DNA of 64,000 bases from Diprion similis. Lineage: Eukaryota > Arthropoda > Insecta > Hymenoptera > Diprionidae. The position numbers and the translations under genes are program-made. The stretch lies in assembly GCF_021155765.1 (NCBI RefSeq), contig NC_060110.1:12523501-12587500 (forward strand). The letters run 5' to 3'. The notes below the pieces were generated by a model. The model saw only the letters and a program-made list of their open reading frames with translations, was not told where the DNA came from and did no database searches. This document shows, piece by piece, positions 13,336 through 28,075 of this stretch (within the stretch, counting starts at the first letter, position 1; the number at the start of each line of letters is the position of its first letter).

Positions 13336-13450
13336 CTTGTTGTTGTTGTAGTAGGTGTTATTTGTGTTGTTACTATTATTTCTGTCATTACTTTTATTGT
13401 TTACTGTAGATGTTACTACTGGTACTATTGTTGTTGCTATGACTGATGGT
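13336..13450. repeat. Degenerate TTG/TAT-rich trinucleotide tract
   Basis: Starts with four uninterrupted TTG units and continues as imperfect trinucleotides (GTT, ACT, ATT, GTA) for about 115 bp. It looks like an old, mutated trinucleotide microsatellite. No coding role is suggested. Confidence 0.6.
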
Positions 13451-13459
13451 GGTATTGTT

Positions 13460-16400
13460 ATATCCTGCCTTGCTTAGGTAAACGCCAGTAAAATGTAAAC
13501 AGTTAAAACAAAGAATACTCGAAACTAAGTGTTTGATGTTTCTAAACTGAATTAATGATTTTTTTGCTCGTCATAATTATTGAGCGACTAATAATATGTC
13601 ACATGACTTCATGAAAAATCACTTTACTGGTAACAATAAATGTGACTTTGGGTTACAATGAATCAAAAGACCTAAAATAAGCGACGTACTGTATTTTACT
13701 TTTCTAAATCGATAAGCAGTAACGTTCGATTTACGGCCTTTCTACTCTGTAAAACAGAATTACTGCTTTTTCCAGGTGCGAAATAATTAATTTCAATTAC
13801 TTGGGCAAACATATACTTACCATACGTACATAACCGTTTTATTTTGGAATATCAACGATCCAAAATAAGGAGGAGGTTTAATTATCACTAATTCTTTTTT
13901 TCTCAGTTAACACCATGCTGTAGACAAGAATATAATCATAACAAGTAATAAATTTTTATTATGCTTATCACTTAAATATTAAAAAACGTTATTCAGTCAG
14001 CAGCAATTTTTCCAACACTCTTCTACAAGAGGTATTAGCAGCAGATTATTGATTTTGATTGTGTCCGCCTGCCCATATTTCCTACAAAAATAATTATTCT
14101 CCACATTGAGTTAATTTCATCTTCATTATCGTTCCAAAAATAGTAAAAGATATTAATATAACTATTAAAACAGGAATATGATTTATTTCAATTTTTCCAT
14201 ATATGTAAATTATTTGAAGCAAAACGAAATCGATTCAGCAAAAGAAGCAACTCTTACAAGCACATTGTTAAGCATCTAATACATAGCTTTGAGTACGATA
14301 TACTGGGTTACCTGAAAGTGAAGAAAACAACGTCCAGTACTGCAAATACATATGTTCACTTGCAAGCAATACCACATCCTGTCTGTATACTACAATTCTT
14401 CAATTAGGTTTAATAAAGAAGCTGTTTTCAATTTATATTTTGACGTAAACAATAATCGTTTCTCCGTCTGTAGTAATATCATCGATAATAACTTCTACCT
14501 TCACAGTGATGCAATGAAAACCAAATTTTACGTCTATATAGTGATGCAATGGAAAACAAGTTCCATGTTCACAGTTAAAATGAGCGAGACTTAGTGAGTG
14601 GGGCTTTCAAAGCTAGTCTCAAATGATGTCTGATACGTGCCTTTCGATGATAAGGAACGTGATAATGAACAATCGAGATACTGACGCAGGCTGATTGTGC
14701 GAGTCGGTTCTTTGTTTTGAACAATTTAAGCTGCTTTTATCCTAAGCGTGTCTCATTAAGCGTGCAAGTATTGTCTTTTACCACAATCGTGAAGTAAGAC
14801 TTGGGAATAAAGGGTGAGTTCATTTCGTGAACTGACAGTAGAATATACCTAAACCACTTGAGATTTCGTGTAAGCACGTGTTAGATTTTATGTGTTGAAT
14901 GGTGCCCTTACACACATTTTCGTTCATGCAACTCCGAGTGAATGAATGAATGAACGAATGAATGAATACACGATTAAATAAGACAAAAGAGCAAGAGCAA
15001 CACGCTTACTCTTTTATACCAAAACGTCTGCTTGCGAAAGACTTAAAACTCGTAGAAGCTTGTCGAGTTTGTGAAAAAGAAAAGCTTTTAGTTTCAGCCC
15101 CGGGGAGAAGGTATAGCCAATTTTTGGGTGAAAAAAAATTAGCTTGACAAAGGCTTTGAATATTGTTATTCAAGAAAACGTTGTCCCATCCCACCGCTTA
15201 CGACGTATATGTACACAGATTAACTGACGAGAAGTTCAAACTCGTATAATATTACGGCGAGCGGGGCAAAAGGGAACAAAGTTTCTCGTGTCTGCTACAA
15301 GAATGATAATGCGCATCCGTTCAGCACATTTTGGATTAGCCTCGAGTTAAGAGTGGAGTTTCAGGGGGATCGGTGGAGGGCTGCCGGTGATGGTAGTGAT
15401 GGCGGGCTGTATGAGTTGATATTAGGTATTTAATAGACAGCGCTAGGGGAGTTGCCGGGGTGCGCGAACTCAACCATAATGTTAGCACGCGGCAGGAGGG
15501 ATTTCTCATAAGCTGACCTCGCCGAGTAGAGAATAGACGAGAGGCGGAGCAGAGCGGCGGATGAGGGGGTGGGTGGGAGGCGGCTGCGGAGGATAAGGGA
15601 GAGAAGAAAAGGAAAGAAAGGGGATAACTTGAATCTGAGTTTTCTCTCGGTAAACCCTGGGATTACGCCACGCTTTAACTTAGCGACGCCGCTCGTTTCT
15701 CAGGTGTCGTTCTCAAAGTGTCACCATATTGGATACTTTCTACCCGCACCAACGGGAACCCGACAAGATACTGTATTATTACAAAGAAATTTGATATATC
15801 ACCGGCGTCCAAATTACCGCGACCCTTCGTCTCTGGCCTGAGGCGCAAATGGAACGAGAAAATACTAAGAAAAATTGAATGTCCGATACTTTCGGATTCA
15901 CCGACTATCGAGCATAAGTGAATTGTCTTTGCTCGACAAACGTTTCCGCGGAAATCCATCGGCTACTGCATGCAGTTAAATGGTGCACTCTATGCTGCGA
16001 GAATCCTCCGCTAACCTGAATTGCAACCGTCCGTAGAAGAAGAAGGGATTTCCTGACCACTTGATGTGTCATACTGAAAGGGGATATTTCTGAAAGAAGC
16101 ATGTGCTTCAGGACGTCAACGTTTTTATATTCGGAACTTCCAGTGCTCCCTTACTTCTTGCTGCTCAATATCGATCATGTGTAGTTCGCGAGAATCTTTT
16201 CCAAGCAATAAGAATACCAACGAATGGAATAGTATATGAAAAACAGGGGCAGGAGGGGAGGAGAGGAAGGGGTGGCTTAGTCGGTTCCGAGACTCGATAA
16301 CTTTGCTGACGTTCTATAAGCTCAGCTTATTCGGCGGACCGCCACCACAACCTGCGCGACAGTTTGGCAACTGATCGTGAGCTTTCTACACTAATAACAC

Positions 16401-19400
16401 TTAGAAGTTTCCACAGTCAACATGTGATAGCCAAATTGAACGCTGGATACACGAATGCATGATTAAATGATGTTTATACCCGCGTTACAAACTTGGTAGC
16501 GGAATGAAAGGCACATACAATTACCATTCGTGTAATTAATAACTTTACTTCGCCTCAAGTTTCAACAATATACGTGTAGAAGTTGATCGCAGCTCTCGAA
16601 ACTTGGAGCATTTATCTATGCACATGAATTTAAGATGCCTGTATATATTTCCCGTAATGGTGCGATAAGAACAACTTCAAGGTGACACGTGGTATAAGGT
16701 AGCGACGAAGCGGTCGGTACCTTTCTGATTCACGTCAGCACGTAAAATCGAATTGAAGACGTCAAACCGCTCCAAATGCGAATATTGAATTGCAATATCC
16801 TAATGGACGAATGGTACGGACGTTTCTTGGGTCCTGTCAGGTACGACGAATCCATAGGGGGTGAAGACTGCTTGATTTCAAAGAACAACCCTGAACGATT
16901 TACCTCGCCAGTCGCGCCGCTTCTACGTATTGAGAAATGCCTGTAACAATATTGAATCTCGGGCGACAGTTACCACGGGTCACTCGCTAGTGACGGCAGT
17001 GAATAAGCTAAGCTAAGCATGTGCGGAAGTCGGGATGAACGGTCGCAACGGCAATACATCGATCCACGTGCGCGAAATTCGTGTGCCATTTCTTTGGTCT
17101 TTGCCACTGTGTTATCGACGACTCACTTTAGTGTCCCATTAGCTTGCCATTATCCGCTCACCCACGTGGAAAAATGTCCTTCCGCCAATTCAAACAAACC
17201 TTTTGTCGTAGGTACACAGAGGAAAAGGTTCGGTGATGCCTGCAGCTGTTATGTGGTGAAATAAATATTTAGCCACGAGAGTTGAAAACCGACTGGCAGC
17301 GCAATCTCACATTTCTTTCTGCTACAAATGACATATTTATGATGTGCCAACTGATATACTTATAGTCACTCGTTGTGATCAAATATAGTTTGTCCGGATA
17401 TTTTTCGATGTTTAGACACGTTTTGTACTCCTACTATATTCACGTGTTGAACAACAATTCTGAACTGATCTAATACCGCGTCAACGAACATCTTCTTCAT
17501 ACCAGCAGTGTACATATTCAGAACAACGTCCACGCGGATTTTTTTCAGGGTAAGTATACTCCGTTATTATGATTTTTATTAATACGCTGCCATTTTTTTC
17601 TCATTTTATTTCTGCTTTGGTGATTTTCTGGCTAATGCACTCAGTGGTATAAACAGGATGAAATCTATGATTCAATGCTTCATCGGACTATTTGCAATGT
17701 AGCTCTGTACATGCGTACGTAACAGTTACATGCAACAGTTACGTGTACCCAGATTCCTACGTAGTAGCTTCTTATCCGGGGTGAAAACCACTCGCTATAA
17801 TTTGCGTCTCCTATTTGCCGGCAAATCTTATTAATCCGATACTGTAATTTACGAGGAGAGGGAAAGTGTATTCCGGAGGAGGATAATTCCACGGTCATTG
17901 AGCGGGAATCTCTGAGTACAGAATTTTATCCCGGTCGGGTTTACGGTTATTATCATCACCCCACCGAGCGAACACTTGTGCGCGCTGCAACTGCGCCGCA
18001 AAGTCAAATTTCTTCGGGGAAAACCTGCCAGATTATCAAGATGCTTAAGGTACGCCTAGACAAGGAGATGGGCGTTTTGAAGTGACAAATTTTCGAAAGC
18101 ACATGGGATTAATGAAGCGAGAAAACTGCTTTAAACTTTCGCGACGACGTTTGCAGCCTCTTCACCGCACCCTCATATCTAGCGGAAAATATCACCCAGG
18201 GGTTTGATATTGTTGTGAAATAATTATGCTGTACCATGCGCTAATGCGACGGAGGACTGCAGTCGTAAGTCTGCGTTGTTAACGAAGGCGGGGTATCAAG
18301 ATGAAAAGTCGTTTGCCGTTAAAGTGATCTCAAGTCTGGTGACATTACTGAGAAAGAGAGGTCAGTCGGGGCTGAAGTTTCGTCGAGCCTTTTACCTGCA
18401 GCGCGGGTAATACGAGCCAGTGGCGGAATAAAAAGGGCATCAATTATTATAAAACAGCGAAGATATTACGCGTCCTTGCAGCAACCTACCTTGCGGAATA
18501 TTATTCAGAGCATTAGGTGTTCTCTCGACCGCAAAGAATTACCATAAAACTCCTATCTGCCACATCTATGACAAGGGGGTGAGAATGCCACCCGCGTCTG
18601 CAGGCACTGCGTTGTTGTCACGCCCGTTTACGATCGTTGATACATGAAAAAAGTCAAGTACGGGGACGCTTCGAGCCTTCAGATTCATCGAACATACACG
18701 TACGAAGGAGCTGGCGTGTTTTTAATGATGAATTTTCATTGAGTTATTGGATGTGCTCGGAAAACAGCAACAATTATTCGATGCAATGTGAGAAATGCTC
18801 GATAGCATATCGTATTCCACGTTACTAGCTTAACTACGTAACGTGTATAAATGAAATGTGGAAAAATTATATCACCACTTTGGATCAATTTATCTCATCA
18901 TTATCAATCGAATAGATTTTACCGACTGATGAATGTTGACTTCGATCAGCAATATTTTCCGGTGTACAGGTATTAGATCGATGTTGCGTTTTAAACGAGT
19001 CTAAATTGCACAAGTAAATCCATTTCGCGGAAGCTGTATCTTCCTAAAGTTTCAAATTCTGCAGGCAGCTGTCCTTTCTTGTTCCTGTTTAAGCATGCTC
19101 GTTTACTTTGGACGTATTAAAAAGCGAAGAGTAACTGCAGCGCGCCCCGTCGGTCCTCGGGTAGAATGTTCGGAGCTTCGAGCCGTAACGAATCTTAATT
19201 ATCTCGAGATCGCTGCACGTTTGTCTCGCGACGTAGGTCTACCGGTGTACGGTAGAGAGAGGAGAGGAGAGAGATACCTGCGTTGGTTTTCACCTCGTGT
19301 ACCTCGTGGGTGACCTAGAACCAAGAGAAATGGCGTAAAACAGAGTTCCGGAAACTGAGCGTGTGCACTGTATTGTATTCGGTCCCTCAATTGCAGGTAG

Positions 19401-22400
19401 TAGGTACATACACGGAGTTTGTGGATACATCTAACTTGGCCCGGTACGTGTTCCAAGCAGAAACTCTGCTGCTGGAGATGTTTTACAAGATGTAATTGAC
19501 AGTTGAATCCCGCAAGTTCTTGCACTTCTTATGCATCGATGGTAGAGGCGGCCGAAATAAGTTCTTAGCTCATCCCACGCGAGGAAAAACTTACCTGGAA
19601 AGTACCTGACAAGACCTGGAATCCTAGAATTCCTCTGGGTCGGTGTGAGAGGCAACCGTTACGTAAAAGGTGCTTGCAGCGCGATCAATGCGCGCCAGTC
19701 ATCCTTCACCATGCAGCAATAAGTCATGGATGAAAAATTAATTTGCCTACAGTGCAACTACCACCTGCTCTCGTTGGAATTTTTTTTTCAGAACAAATAA
19801 ATTTACAACGGTTGACCTTTAATAATCTGGGGGTGTTGTGGCGTAGGAAATTTCATGAACTTTCATGAAAACTGGTTATTGTTAGCTTTGAGTGGTGCAA
19901 ATTTTTGTTGCATCAAACTAGCCCAGCATCTCGGAGGTTTTGATCGTTTTTTCATCATTTTACCGACGGGCTGACGTTCACGGTTCTTAAAACGATACTT
20001 TTATTGGTGATATTAAAATCTGCGACAAGGTTTTCAATATTAATGGTATCGCGCTGTTTGCGAAGAAGGAAGGATTTTTATAATTCAGCACTTATAGTCG
20101 TTACACACTTCTACACTGCAGAAGCTACAGACAAGAGGGGTTTTCCGTTGTCGGGAAAGTTTTTATGTACACGTTTTCTCTGACGTTTACATATATTTAT
20201 ACCTTCTCTGAAGAGGCCGTAAGCTCAACCATTCTTTTACACCCCACAAAACTCCGACTTACATCCGATTTTTATGTCCTGTCAACTTTTACCGTATATA
20301 AGTATATATCAAATTCGATCCCATCGAATTACAGTTCGTGCTGTCCATCGTCCTAATCTCATATTTAGCGACGTTGTCCGCTTAAAATGTACTCTACCCG
20401 AGAGCATTAATTTAAATGTATAATCCATGATTAACCACTGCATGATTTCCGCTTAGGAAATTGTAGCGAAAGAAATTTCCGTACCAACTACATCAACGCC
20501 AGAGTTCTCGCTATGACAACTTCTTGCACTGTTCAGGCCGTTATAGGCAATGCTGAATGCTCGTGAAATTTCCGAACAACGCTTGCTGAAATTGCTATCC
20601 TCTTTCCATTCCGAGGGAAAACCTTTAAGCTGCAAGACACAATGCAATGTTTGCGGCGCACGCAACCAATCTCTCCACGTTCTGTATTATACCTCGGTAC
20701 GCGAACGTCTGGTGCTTTCGCGTATGTGCAGCGTATTTTTATGCCCAACGTACGTATCGATTCCAATAAGTCAAACCCTTCTTTACATTCGAATTCCGGG
20801 CCATCCGAGGCTGCTGTACCATACAAAATATAGCCTCGGTACTTTCGGTGCAGACTTCTTGTATGGACTAGGAATCTACCGTCCCACGATGTGCTTTAGG
20901 TGATTTAAACCGTGTGAACGATAATTCTACTGATAAAGGTCTATACACTGAAAACAAGACATGCCAACCACGGAGGGCGAGGTTTTAAGCGGCGAGCGTA
21001 TCCGGATTCACGTATGGATCGCGATTCACGAAAGGGTTCCCACAATAGCATCACGTTGGCCAATTAGCTAGTCTACTGTCTGGGTTTATCTAATAACTCT
21101 CACGTGGTATTGTTGATCCTTGTATTCTGCTCTGCTTGTGCGATTCACATTGTTGCTATATCCGTGTTTACTGCAGGTACTGGAGTTGAGGTTCGACGGC
21201 CCAAGAATTATCCACCTTGAGCATCCGATGAAACTGAATCATCGAATCAATACCGATCACGGTTAGTTAGATGGATTACACAGACTATTTTCAGGAGAAT
21301 ATTTATCGCATGAAAAAAGGACAATATAACGAAAAAAATCAACAAAGGAAAACTTTTACGTTTCATTAACACGAGGAAATGAAGTGTTTTTTCTAACTCC
21401 TGAGGCATGGCTGGGGTGAATACCACTGGGGTTTGGGGTTAGCACTACGAGTTAAGAGATCTCCAAACATCCTGCGTAACGGAGTCGAGGCTGCAGGTCG
21501 TATTTTGACGTTAATGTATATATACTAGGTAGCGCTTTACAATTAACTGTTTAAACGTAGAATCCCAACGGTACTTGACTTGTAAACACACCCCGTCTAC
21601 CGACCTTATACATTGTATACACCATCAACGCTGTTACGTACGAAATGCGGGCGTATTAATTCGCTGTCCACGGTAATTCATTAAATTGCTATTCACGCAT
21701 GGCGTAGTTGGGTGTGCGTGTTATCGGAAGATCAAGTGGATGGACATTTTTAGAAAATTGATGGCATGTCAAATAAAAAAGGATCTGCTCTTACCCGTCG
21801 GTAATTACTAAATAATGTCGAGCACCGGTCGTATGTCATATTTTAATCAAAGTTAACTTTCTCACAATCAGCAGAAGCAGACGAATTATTCTTCATACTG
21901 AAAAGTAAGTTCTACCGATTAAAAAGTGGAATAGCAATGTAAAATGGAGCCGATGCAACTTCAAATGTCCTGCATTTGTTAGTTTGTGCTTATCAAACCT
22001 CGTCAAACCGTAATTATTTTCTTTAATCCAGAGTGACTACGCTGCCAATTATCCCCACATTATCCATCAACGGCATGGCTGTACTTATGATCGTGGTGCG
22101 CCGGCTCCAAAGTTTCGAAATTGAATTAATCGCGCACGCAAATTTGAGACACGTGAATATTCAAAACACTTCGGAGTTGAACGCTCGTTTGTACAATCGT
22201 GAAATGCAATACTGCAGGCTTCTAATTTCATGCTGTATGCATATGCCAAAATAAGGGGCAAAGAGCGCGATAAATTTTCGGCTTCCCACGGACGCAATTT
22301 ATACCTACGTAACCGTATCATTGAATTAGTTGGTTAATTAATAAATTTATAATGTTGATACGCGACTAATGAAATTATTCAAGAGGCGTTAACGGATTTG

Positions 22401-23216
22401 TGACTTGTTACACACTTGTGTATAATGTTAAAGCCGTAGCACCTAAAACAGAAATTAACACCGTATCTCTTATCAATGTGTTTATGAATGTATGGAATAA
22501 TTGAAGCAATGAATATTATCACACGTAGAATCTCATCAGAGTCGTGAGAAATCTTAGTCGTTTGTACAGCTTCTGAAAGGAGTTACTTGGGGACTCGATA
22601 ATAGCTGGAATGTTTGTTGTACCTTGACTTCCTCGATGAGATTACCTACCGTTTCGACATTCTTGGAACATTAGCTCCCATTTGCCATCAAGTTTCAAGT
22701 CCGTCAAGAACTATGCAAGCTAACATAGATTGACTTAGACCCTCCTAACTACTTGTGAATCAGGTATTTTTGTCAGGGTGAGATCAATTTAAGGATGTCA
22801 TAAATTGTTCACACAATGTACGTTGGAGTTCATAACATTTATCACTTCATAACTCAAATGCTTCTGTCCAGCCTATAACTTGATAATAGGAATAGCCAAA
22901 AAATTAAGGTCCGCCTTAACACTTAAGTCACGTAAAATGAGATGCCAAAATAAAATTGTGAAAGACATCCTGAAAAGCAAAGGCGGGGCGTATCTTGTGT
23001 GCTGATATGCACGAGTCGAACATCATTCAAACATCAGTCCTACTGTAAAACAGGGAAAAAAAATTTCAGCAGTGCAAAGGATGGAAAGCAAATAAGCTAA
23101 TTAACAGTCTTAAGTTAATTGAATTATCTCAACATCCACACGACGCAGACATCACTCATGACGATGAATACAGAAGGTATTATCAAACAAAAAGCCAAGC
23201 CGGTATCAAAGGTATG

Positions 23217-23219
<3 letters not shown>
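13460..23219. other. Intergenic DNA, no gene supported
   Basis: Nearly 10 kb without a supportable gene. Base composition is uneven, with locally GC-richer patches at about 15.3-15.6, 18.0-18.4 and 19.1-19.7 kb. Open frames are short and conflicting. No tRNA-like cloverleaf or transposase motif was recognised. Confidence 0.4.
14939..14967. repeat. (GAAT)n tetranucleotide microsatellite
   Basis: About seven units of GAAT/AATG with one interruption (GAAC). Simple tandem repeat in intergenic DNA. Confidence 0.8.
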
Positions 23220-23279
<60 letters not shown>

Positions 23280-23304
23280 TATATGTGTATACGTATACAT
23301 ATAG
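23220..23304. repeat. (TA)n dinucleotide microsatellite
   Basis: An uninterrupted TA run covers 23220..23275 (56 bp). It then degrades to TATA/TGTATACG sequence up to about 23304. It is the longest pure dinucleotide tract in the window and likely polymorphic in length. Confidence 0.95.
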
Positions 23305-24605
23305 ATATAATATAAAGCTGAGATGTATTTGTGTTACCAGGAAGGTGAAAAACCCCCTTCATTACTCGAGATGGATGGCGGTTGGGTGGGAAATTCAAAA
23401 GGACCTTTCCTTGATCATCAGCCGATAGATCAGAGGCGCGTTAATCTGCTTGAGAATACGTGGTTAGGTTCAATCTCGCGTCAACCGAACCCTGTCAACG
23501 AACGAGCATCGATCGCCCCCCGAGTTGACTCCAAGCCCCGCTCGCTATCAACCCTCGCGAATTTTCCGTCGGTAGGTATTGAAAGTGTGCGGGACTTGAG
23601 CCCCATTGGGATGCGTAGCCGGTAGTTTTTAGCTCGTACTTGAACCCCGATTAACATTCTCCGGGTACGTGATGCCGGCGGACTACGGACCACGTATAGG
23701 GTGAATTTTCCCTTCTGTAGTCAGCTCGCTCGCTCGCTCGTGGCTCCCGTTGTTGGAGGCCAGGGCGAGTTTTTGACGTTTGCCGAGGCTTCTCGTCGGA
23801 CTGCACGGTGGCCTGCAAGGAAACCCGAGGTACGAGAGTCCTGGCGAGGCATTTAATACCCACTTGTCCGACCCGTACGAGCTATCGACCGGAGCCACCA
23901 CGCCGTCCACCACGGAGATTTACTGCCTTAGTTACTGCGCCTAATACGGCTAGGTGCGCTCACGATTGGCTGGCTTCATAAAAATATAGATCGTATTTCC
24001 AGTTTTTCTCCCCCACTATCTCTTTATCCTTTTCACCATACTCTCTTTTCACGTTTTAAACTAATCACTTCCGAGGGTACGTGCCTCGCTCCAACTTTTT
24101 TACTCTTAGCGGGAAAAACCCTTTACCAGAAATGAAGTGGACTTGAGTATACGTATGTGATGTAGGATTTTTATACGATCCTGCTCTCACTTTGGAACCA
24201 GGTTTTTAATGCAACTACGTACGTATGCGTTTTAGTACAGGAAAACTCTGTGGTTTTTTTAACCGAGTGATTACTTGCAGATCATATCTTCGTACTGCAC
24301 CCTCATGATGCGTCCTTAATGCGAAATAGTCTGAACTGGCCGGGTTATTTGTACGTCAGACTGATATCTTCTTGCAAAAGAATATTTGAAATGTTACCCC
24401 GAACAGTTATCAGGAAACGAGAATATTACATCATCCAAAATATAGATGCGCAGGACAAATATGTGCAAATTTTTGCTCAACGCGTATAATGGCTTACCAA
24501 TTCTTCCCGACTTCGATGTCGTATCGCTGAAAAATTTTGACGGGGAAATTTGAACCCGCTTTCTTTGAGTAGCAAAATTTATAACCGTCTGTCTTAAACT
24601 GCTGT
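23305..24605. other. Intergenic DNA, GC-richer patch, no gene supported
   Basis: The part from 23.38 to 23.93 kb is clearly more GC-rich than its surroundings and carries open frames on both strands (for example 23323..23625 on + and 23683..23913 on -). None resembles a protein I know, and the opposing frames overlap. A short (GCTC)n run occurs near 23724..23740. Confidence 0.35.
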
Positions 24606-24744
24606 AACTACCCTTTCGAAAAAAACCCTCAACTTGAGTGTCAATTCGTACGTTCAACCTTTTTCTCGTAGGAATTTAGCATTATCTATGAGTTGGAGGT
24701 ACGAATATCACTCAAGTTGAGGTTTTTTTTCCCTGAGGGTAGTT
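24606..24744. repeat. 139-bp imperfect foldback (hairpin) element
   Basis: Left arm 24606..24660 and right arm 24690..24744 are reverse complements at roughly 85% identity by eye, with a loop of about 29 nt. The best core is CTCAACTTGAGTG in the left arm and its complement in the right arm. No coding capacity is present and no target-site duplication is obvious. It may be a small non-autonomous DNA element, a foldback, or a source of hairpin RNA. Confidence 0.75.
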
Positions 24745-27700
24745 TGCAGGGCCAACAATAAAATGTTCACCCCCTTGCGGCACGAGCCGTTTTTCTTCCA
24801 GTGATTATGATTTTTATTTTTACCCACAGAGTTGAGTAATTGATGACTTTGGTTTATTTGAATGTCCAAAAAAACTTTCCATCACTCCCCTCGATGTTTA
24901 CGTAAAGCTTTTTTAGAAGCTGAAATGCTTTTGCGTTCGTGATTGTTTATTCATCATCGATGTAAGAAGTCGTTTGAAGGCTCTCTGTTAGTTTTAAAAA
25001 GAAATCGAAGGTTCACGGGAAACGGAGCTGAGGACCTGTTGTCAGATCACTCATCAGGCAGGTGTTAACAGATTAGATTCCGAACTGCAACAGCTGAAGA
25101 GTCGATGAAAACCCTTGAAATTGAATCGAATTTCGATGGACACCGGTTGAGAAATCCCGCCTCTCCGCATCGACAGCTGCTTGACGCCCCTCGGTCTTTC
25201 AGGGTGAGAATTTAACGGAAGCAATTATTTATGATTTATTTCAAGGACGTGAAAGAAATAGCTGCAGCTACGTCCCACCTTCAATTTCCTGCAGGAAATT
25301 TCCACTTCCAAAAATTTGATGCCGAGTGTCCCTCCTGCAGTGCGACGTGTCTGTGAATTGATTCACACCATTCAACTTCTACAATCCGAGCTTCGTGTCG
25401 CCCTATACAACCGTTCATATTATTCGATATCAAATTTACATTCCGCCGACTGAATCAGAGGAGACGTTCTATTTAAGTGTTTCTCCGACAGCCGGAGATG
25501 GCTTCTGTCGTGTAAGCTGATTGCGTGCTGCGAATCATCAGCTGCGTGGCAGTGGCCATTGGTTCTTCAGTCACGGCATTGGGACCTTCTTTGAAGGGGT
25601 GCAGGATTGATTTCACCAATAATTACTCTCGACGGAATCATTGGATCTAATACCATAGAATCCTCAACGTACACTCAATCGTCTTCATTTTATTAAATAC
25701 ACGGCTGCCAAGCTCGACTAGTGACACACGCGAAATTCCACATGGCTGACGCGTCAAGCTGATATAACGTTTGGTATGCATGTACCTCTGTATTGCATTT
25801 TCAGAGGCGTATAGAGAACACCCGAAATCGATACACCTGTGGGTTAAATTATCAGCTGTAAAATGGTGCCCAAGATAATCCCCGACGGCCAAAACGATCC
25901 TTCGTGATTATATGTTCACCAAATTCCCTATTAGAAGCCAGGCTTATAGCCGAGCGAAATGAATCAGGGCACCGTGTACGAGGATAACGATGTTGGAGCG
26001 AATGATGATACGTTTGTCTATCGAATTTTCTTCTTGCTTTTTTTTCTTCGATGTTATTTGTGGGAGAGTTTATTATTATAATAACACTTGTTCCCAGTGG
26101 AATTTGTTGAATTTTGTGAAACGAAAAATTATATTCTAATCGATTATCCCGTCCTTGGCATATTTTCTGAATGAATGTAATCACTTTTCGGCTAATTTGA
26201 CGATGGCAACTTGGTCCGAGAGTTGACACGCAACTACTATTCGTACGTCAAATGTTTCGAAAGATATTCTCGCTTCGTCTAGACATGCAGGCAGGATTGT
26301 AGCAAACAATGCTGGCGAAAGCTCGTTAAAAATGATCTCACCAACCGACATCGCAAGTGTTGGGCAAACGGGCTTAAACAAAACAACCCCTCACGGGTTA
26401 GCAACGTTTGTGAAATTAGCGAGGACCTGCACCCGTCTGCCTGGTCATAATTATTCACTCACACCGTCCTCGCTGTGCTTGAGCAAGTTAGGTGGGTGTA
26501 AGACGTTGTCAGCAAGACGGTTTTGGGTAATTTAATACACGGCTACCGACACGGAAAACGTCCAGGTCGTAAGAACCGTCTGCATTCTCGCCAATTACAG
26601 TAAAAACCGCAACGTCGCAACGATAACTCAGCTGGCGTCTGCAGAATCGTGGTGATCTATATTATAAGCTTCATTGACTCCGGCGATTTACGAGGATCAG
26701 CGAAAATTTTCTGCCGCTGGAACCTCTCGCGGTTCGAAGGCTTATGCAAATTCCGCCTTATCAACTAAAGTGAACAAATGATCTATCGGCTTCCAACCAA
26801 GTATTAATCGACGATAGTCTCTGTATGTGATGCACTCTTTTCGATACCGAATGCAACTCTTCGCATGGTAAACACCAAGCCAATAGCTTCGTCTATTCTC
26901 ATTAGTCGATAAGGGTTATGCGATTCGCTTCCACCCTTATCGAGCAATGGTTTGAAAAGTTTTCAACCACCCCCGCAACTCTGTTGATCAAGCGGATCAC
27001 ATCCTGCAAACAGGGCACTCAGTAAGCCGGTAAAAGCAGTTCCTATTGGTAAGATGTTTATCGAATGATAATATTAGGGGATGTTTTCGTTGCGTCAAAG
27101 TTGGTGAAATATCGGTACCGAAGATTTACTTTTTTTGTTTTTAACTTTGAAACCGGAAAGTTTTTGATAACACAGCGTGAAGTTTGGTGCAAGCTTTATT
27201 TTTGAAAATGGAGCAAGGAAGGGTAAAAAATGTTCAAATGTTTTGGTAATATTGTACAGCCTATGATATTTTCTAACATTTATTACTAGTTGATTATACG
27301 TCGACATAACATTTATTTACAGTAAATTGACACTTGACATCGAATGTAAAAACTAATTTCATACTTTATCTGATTATATTTACACGTCCCTGAGGCTTAA
27401 ACTACGTATGATAGATACAATGAAACTTATTCTCGGCACATCGTCATCGATCTAAGCGTAAAGCATATAATTATAGGTATTCGTTTGCCTTATTGCTAGT
27501 ATACTTACTGCTAGCATGATTCTATATTTACATACAGCACATATAATTCACTATCACTTTAATTGTATTCTCACTGGATACTCAAGCCCAATTGCCCCGC
27601 GTGTGAGGAACTAGAAACAAAACAATTAACAATCCAAAAAATAATTCGGCACTGCATTCTTCATGGTCAAAAAACAGATATAGATAATCACCACGGTAAA

Positions 27701-28069
27701 ACAGGTACGATGGGAATGATTAACCCAACAATTCACCATAAAGTATCAAACATTGTTTATTGTCCATCCGCCCATTCGTTCTGACTTAAAGTAGGGACAG
27801 AGTCTTGCCTCGTTTACTTTTGATTGAAGGTGACAGAGAAGATGTAGGTTTTTTAATCGAGTTGGGAGGATAAACGCTTTGGAAAACCAGCTGAGAAATT
27901 TATTCTTATCGTGTCGACATGCGTATCAGTGATGAATTTGCCAGGCGTAGTCGTTTGTAAAAGATTGTTATGTCTGAAGTATGGTTGAAAAGAGCGTGGA
28001 ATTTATCATATATTCCTGTGAAATTCAGTGAAATGACGATAAAGTTGAAAATAAAATAATTCGAACGGT
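24745..28069. other. Intergenic DNA up to the 3' end of the DIP gene
   Basis: No gene is supported here. The - strand carries several AATAAA hexamers (at 27195..27200, 27312..27317 and 27899..27904, seen as TTTATT), so the 3' UTR of the DIP-type gene may extend into 27.2-28.1 kb. No protein similarity was recognised. Confidence 0.35.
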
Positions 28070-28075
28070 TTTATT
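28070..28075 (-). terminator. Candidate polyadenylation signal of the DIP gene
   Basis: AATAAA on the - strand, 748 bp past the stop codon at 28823..28825. It is the first canonical hexamer found downstream. Others lie further on at 27899, 27312 and 27195, so longer 3' UTR forms, common in neuronal genes, are equally possible. Confidence 0.3.
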
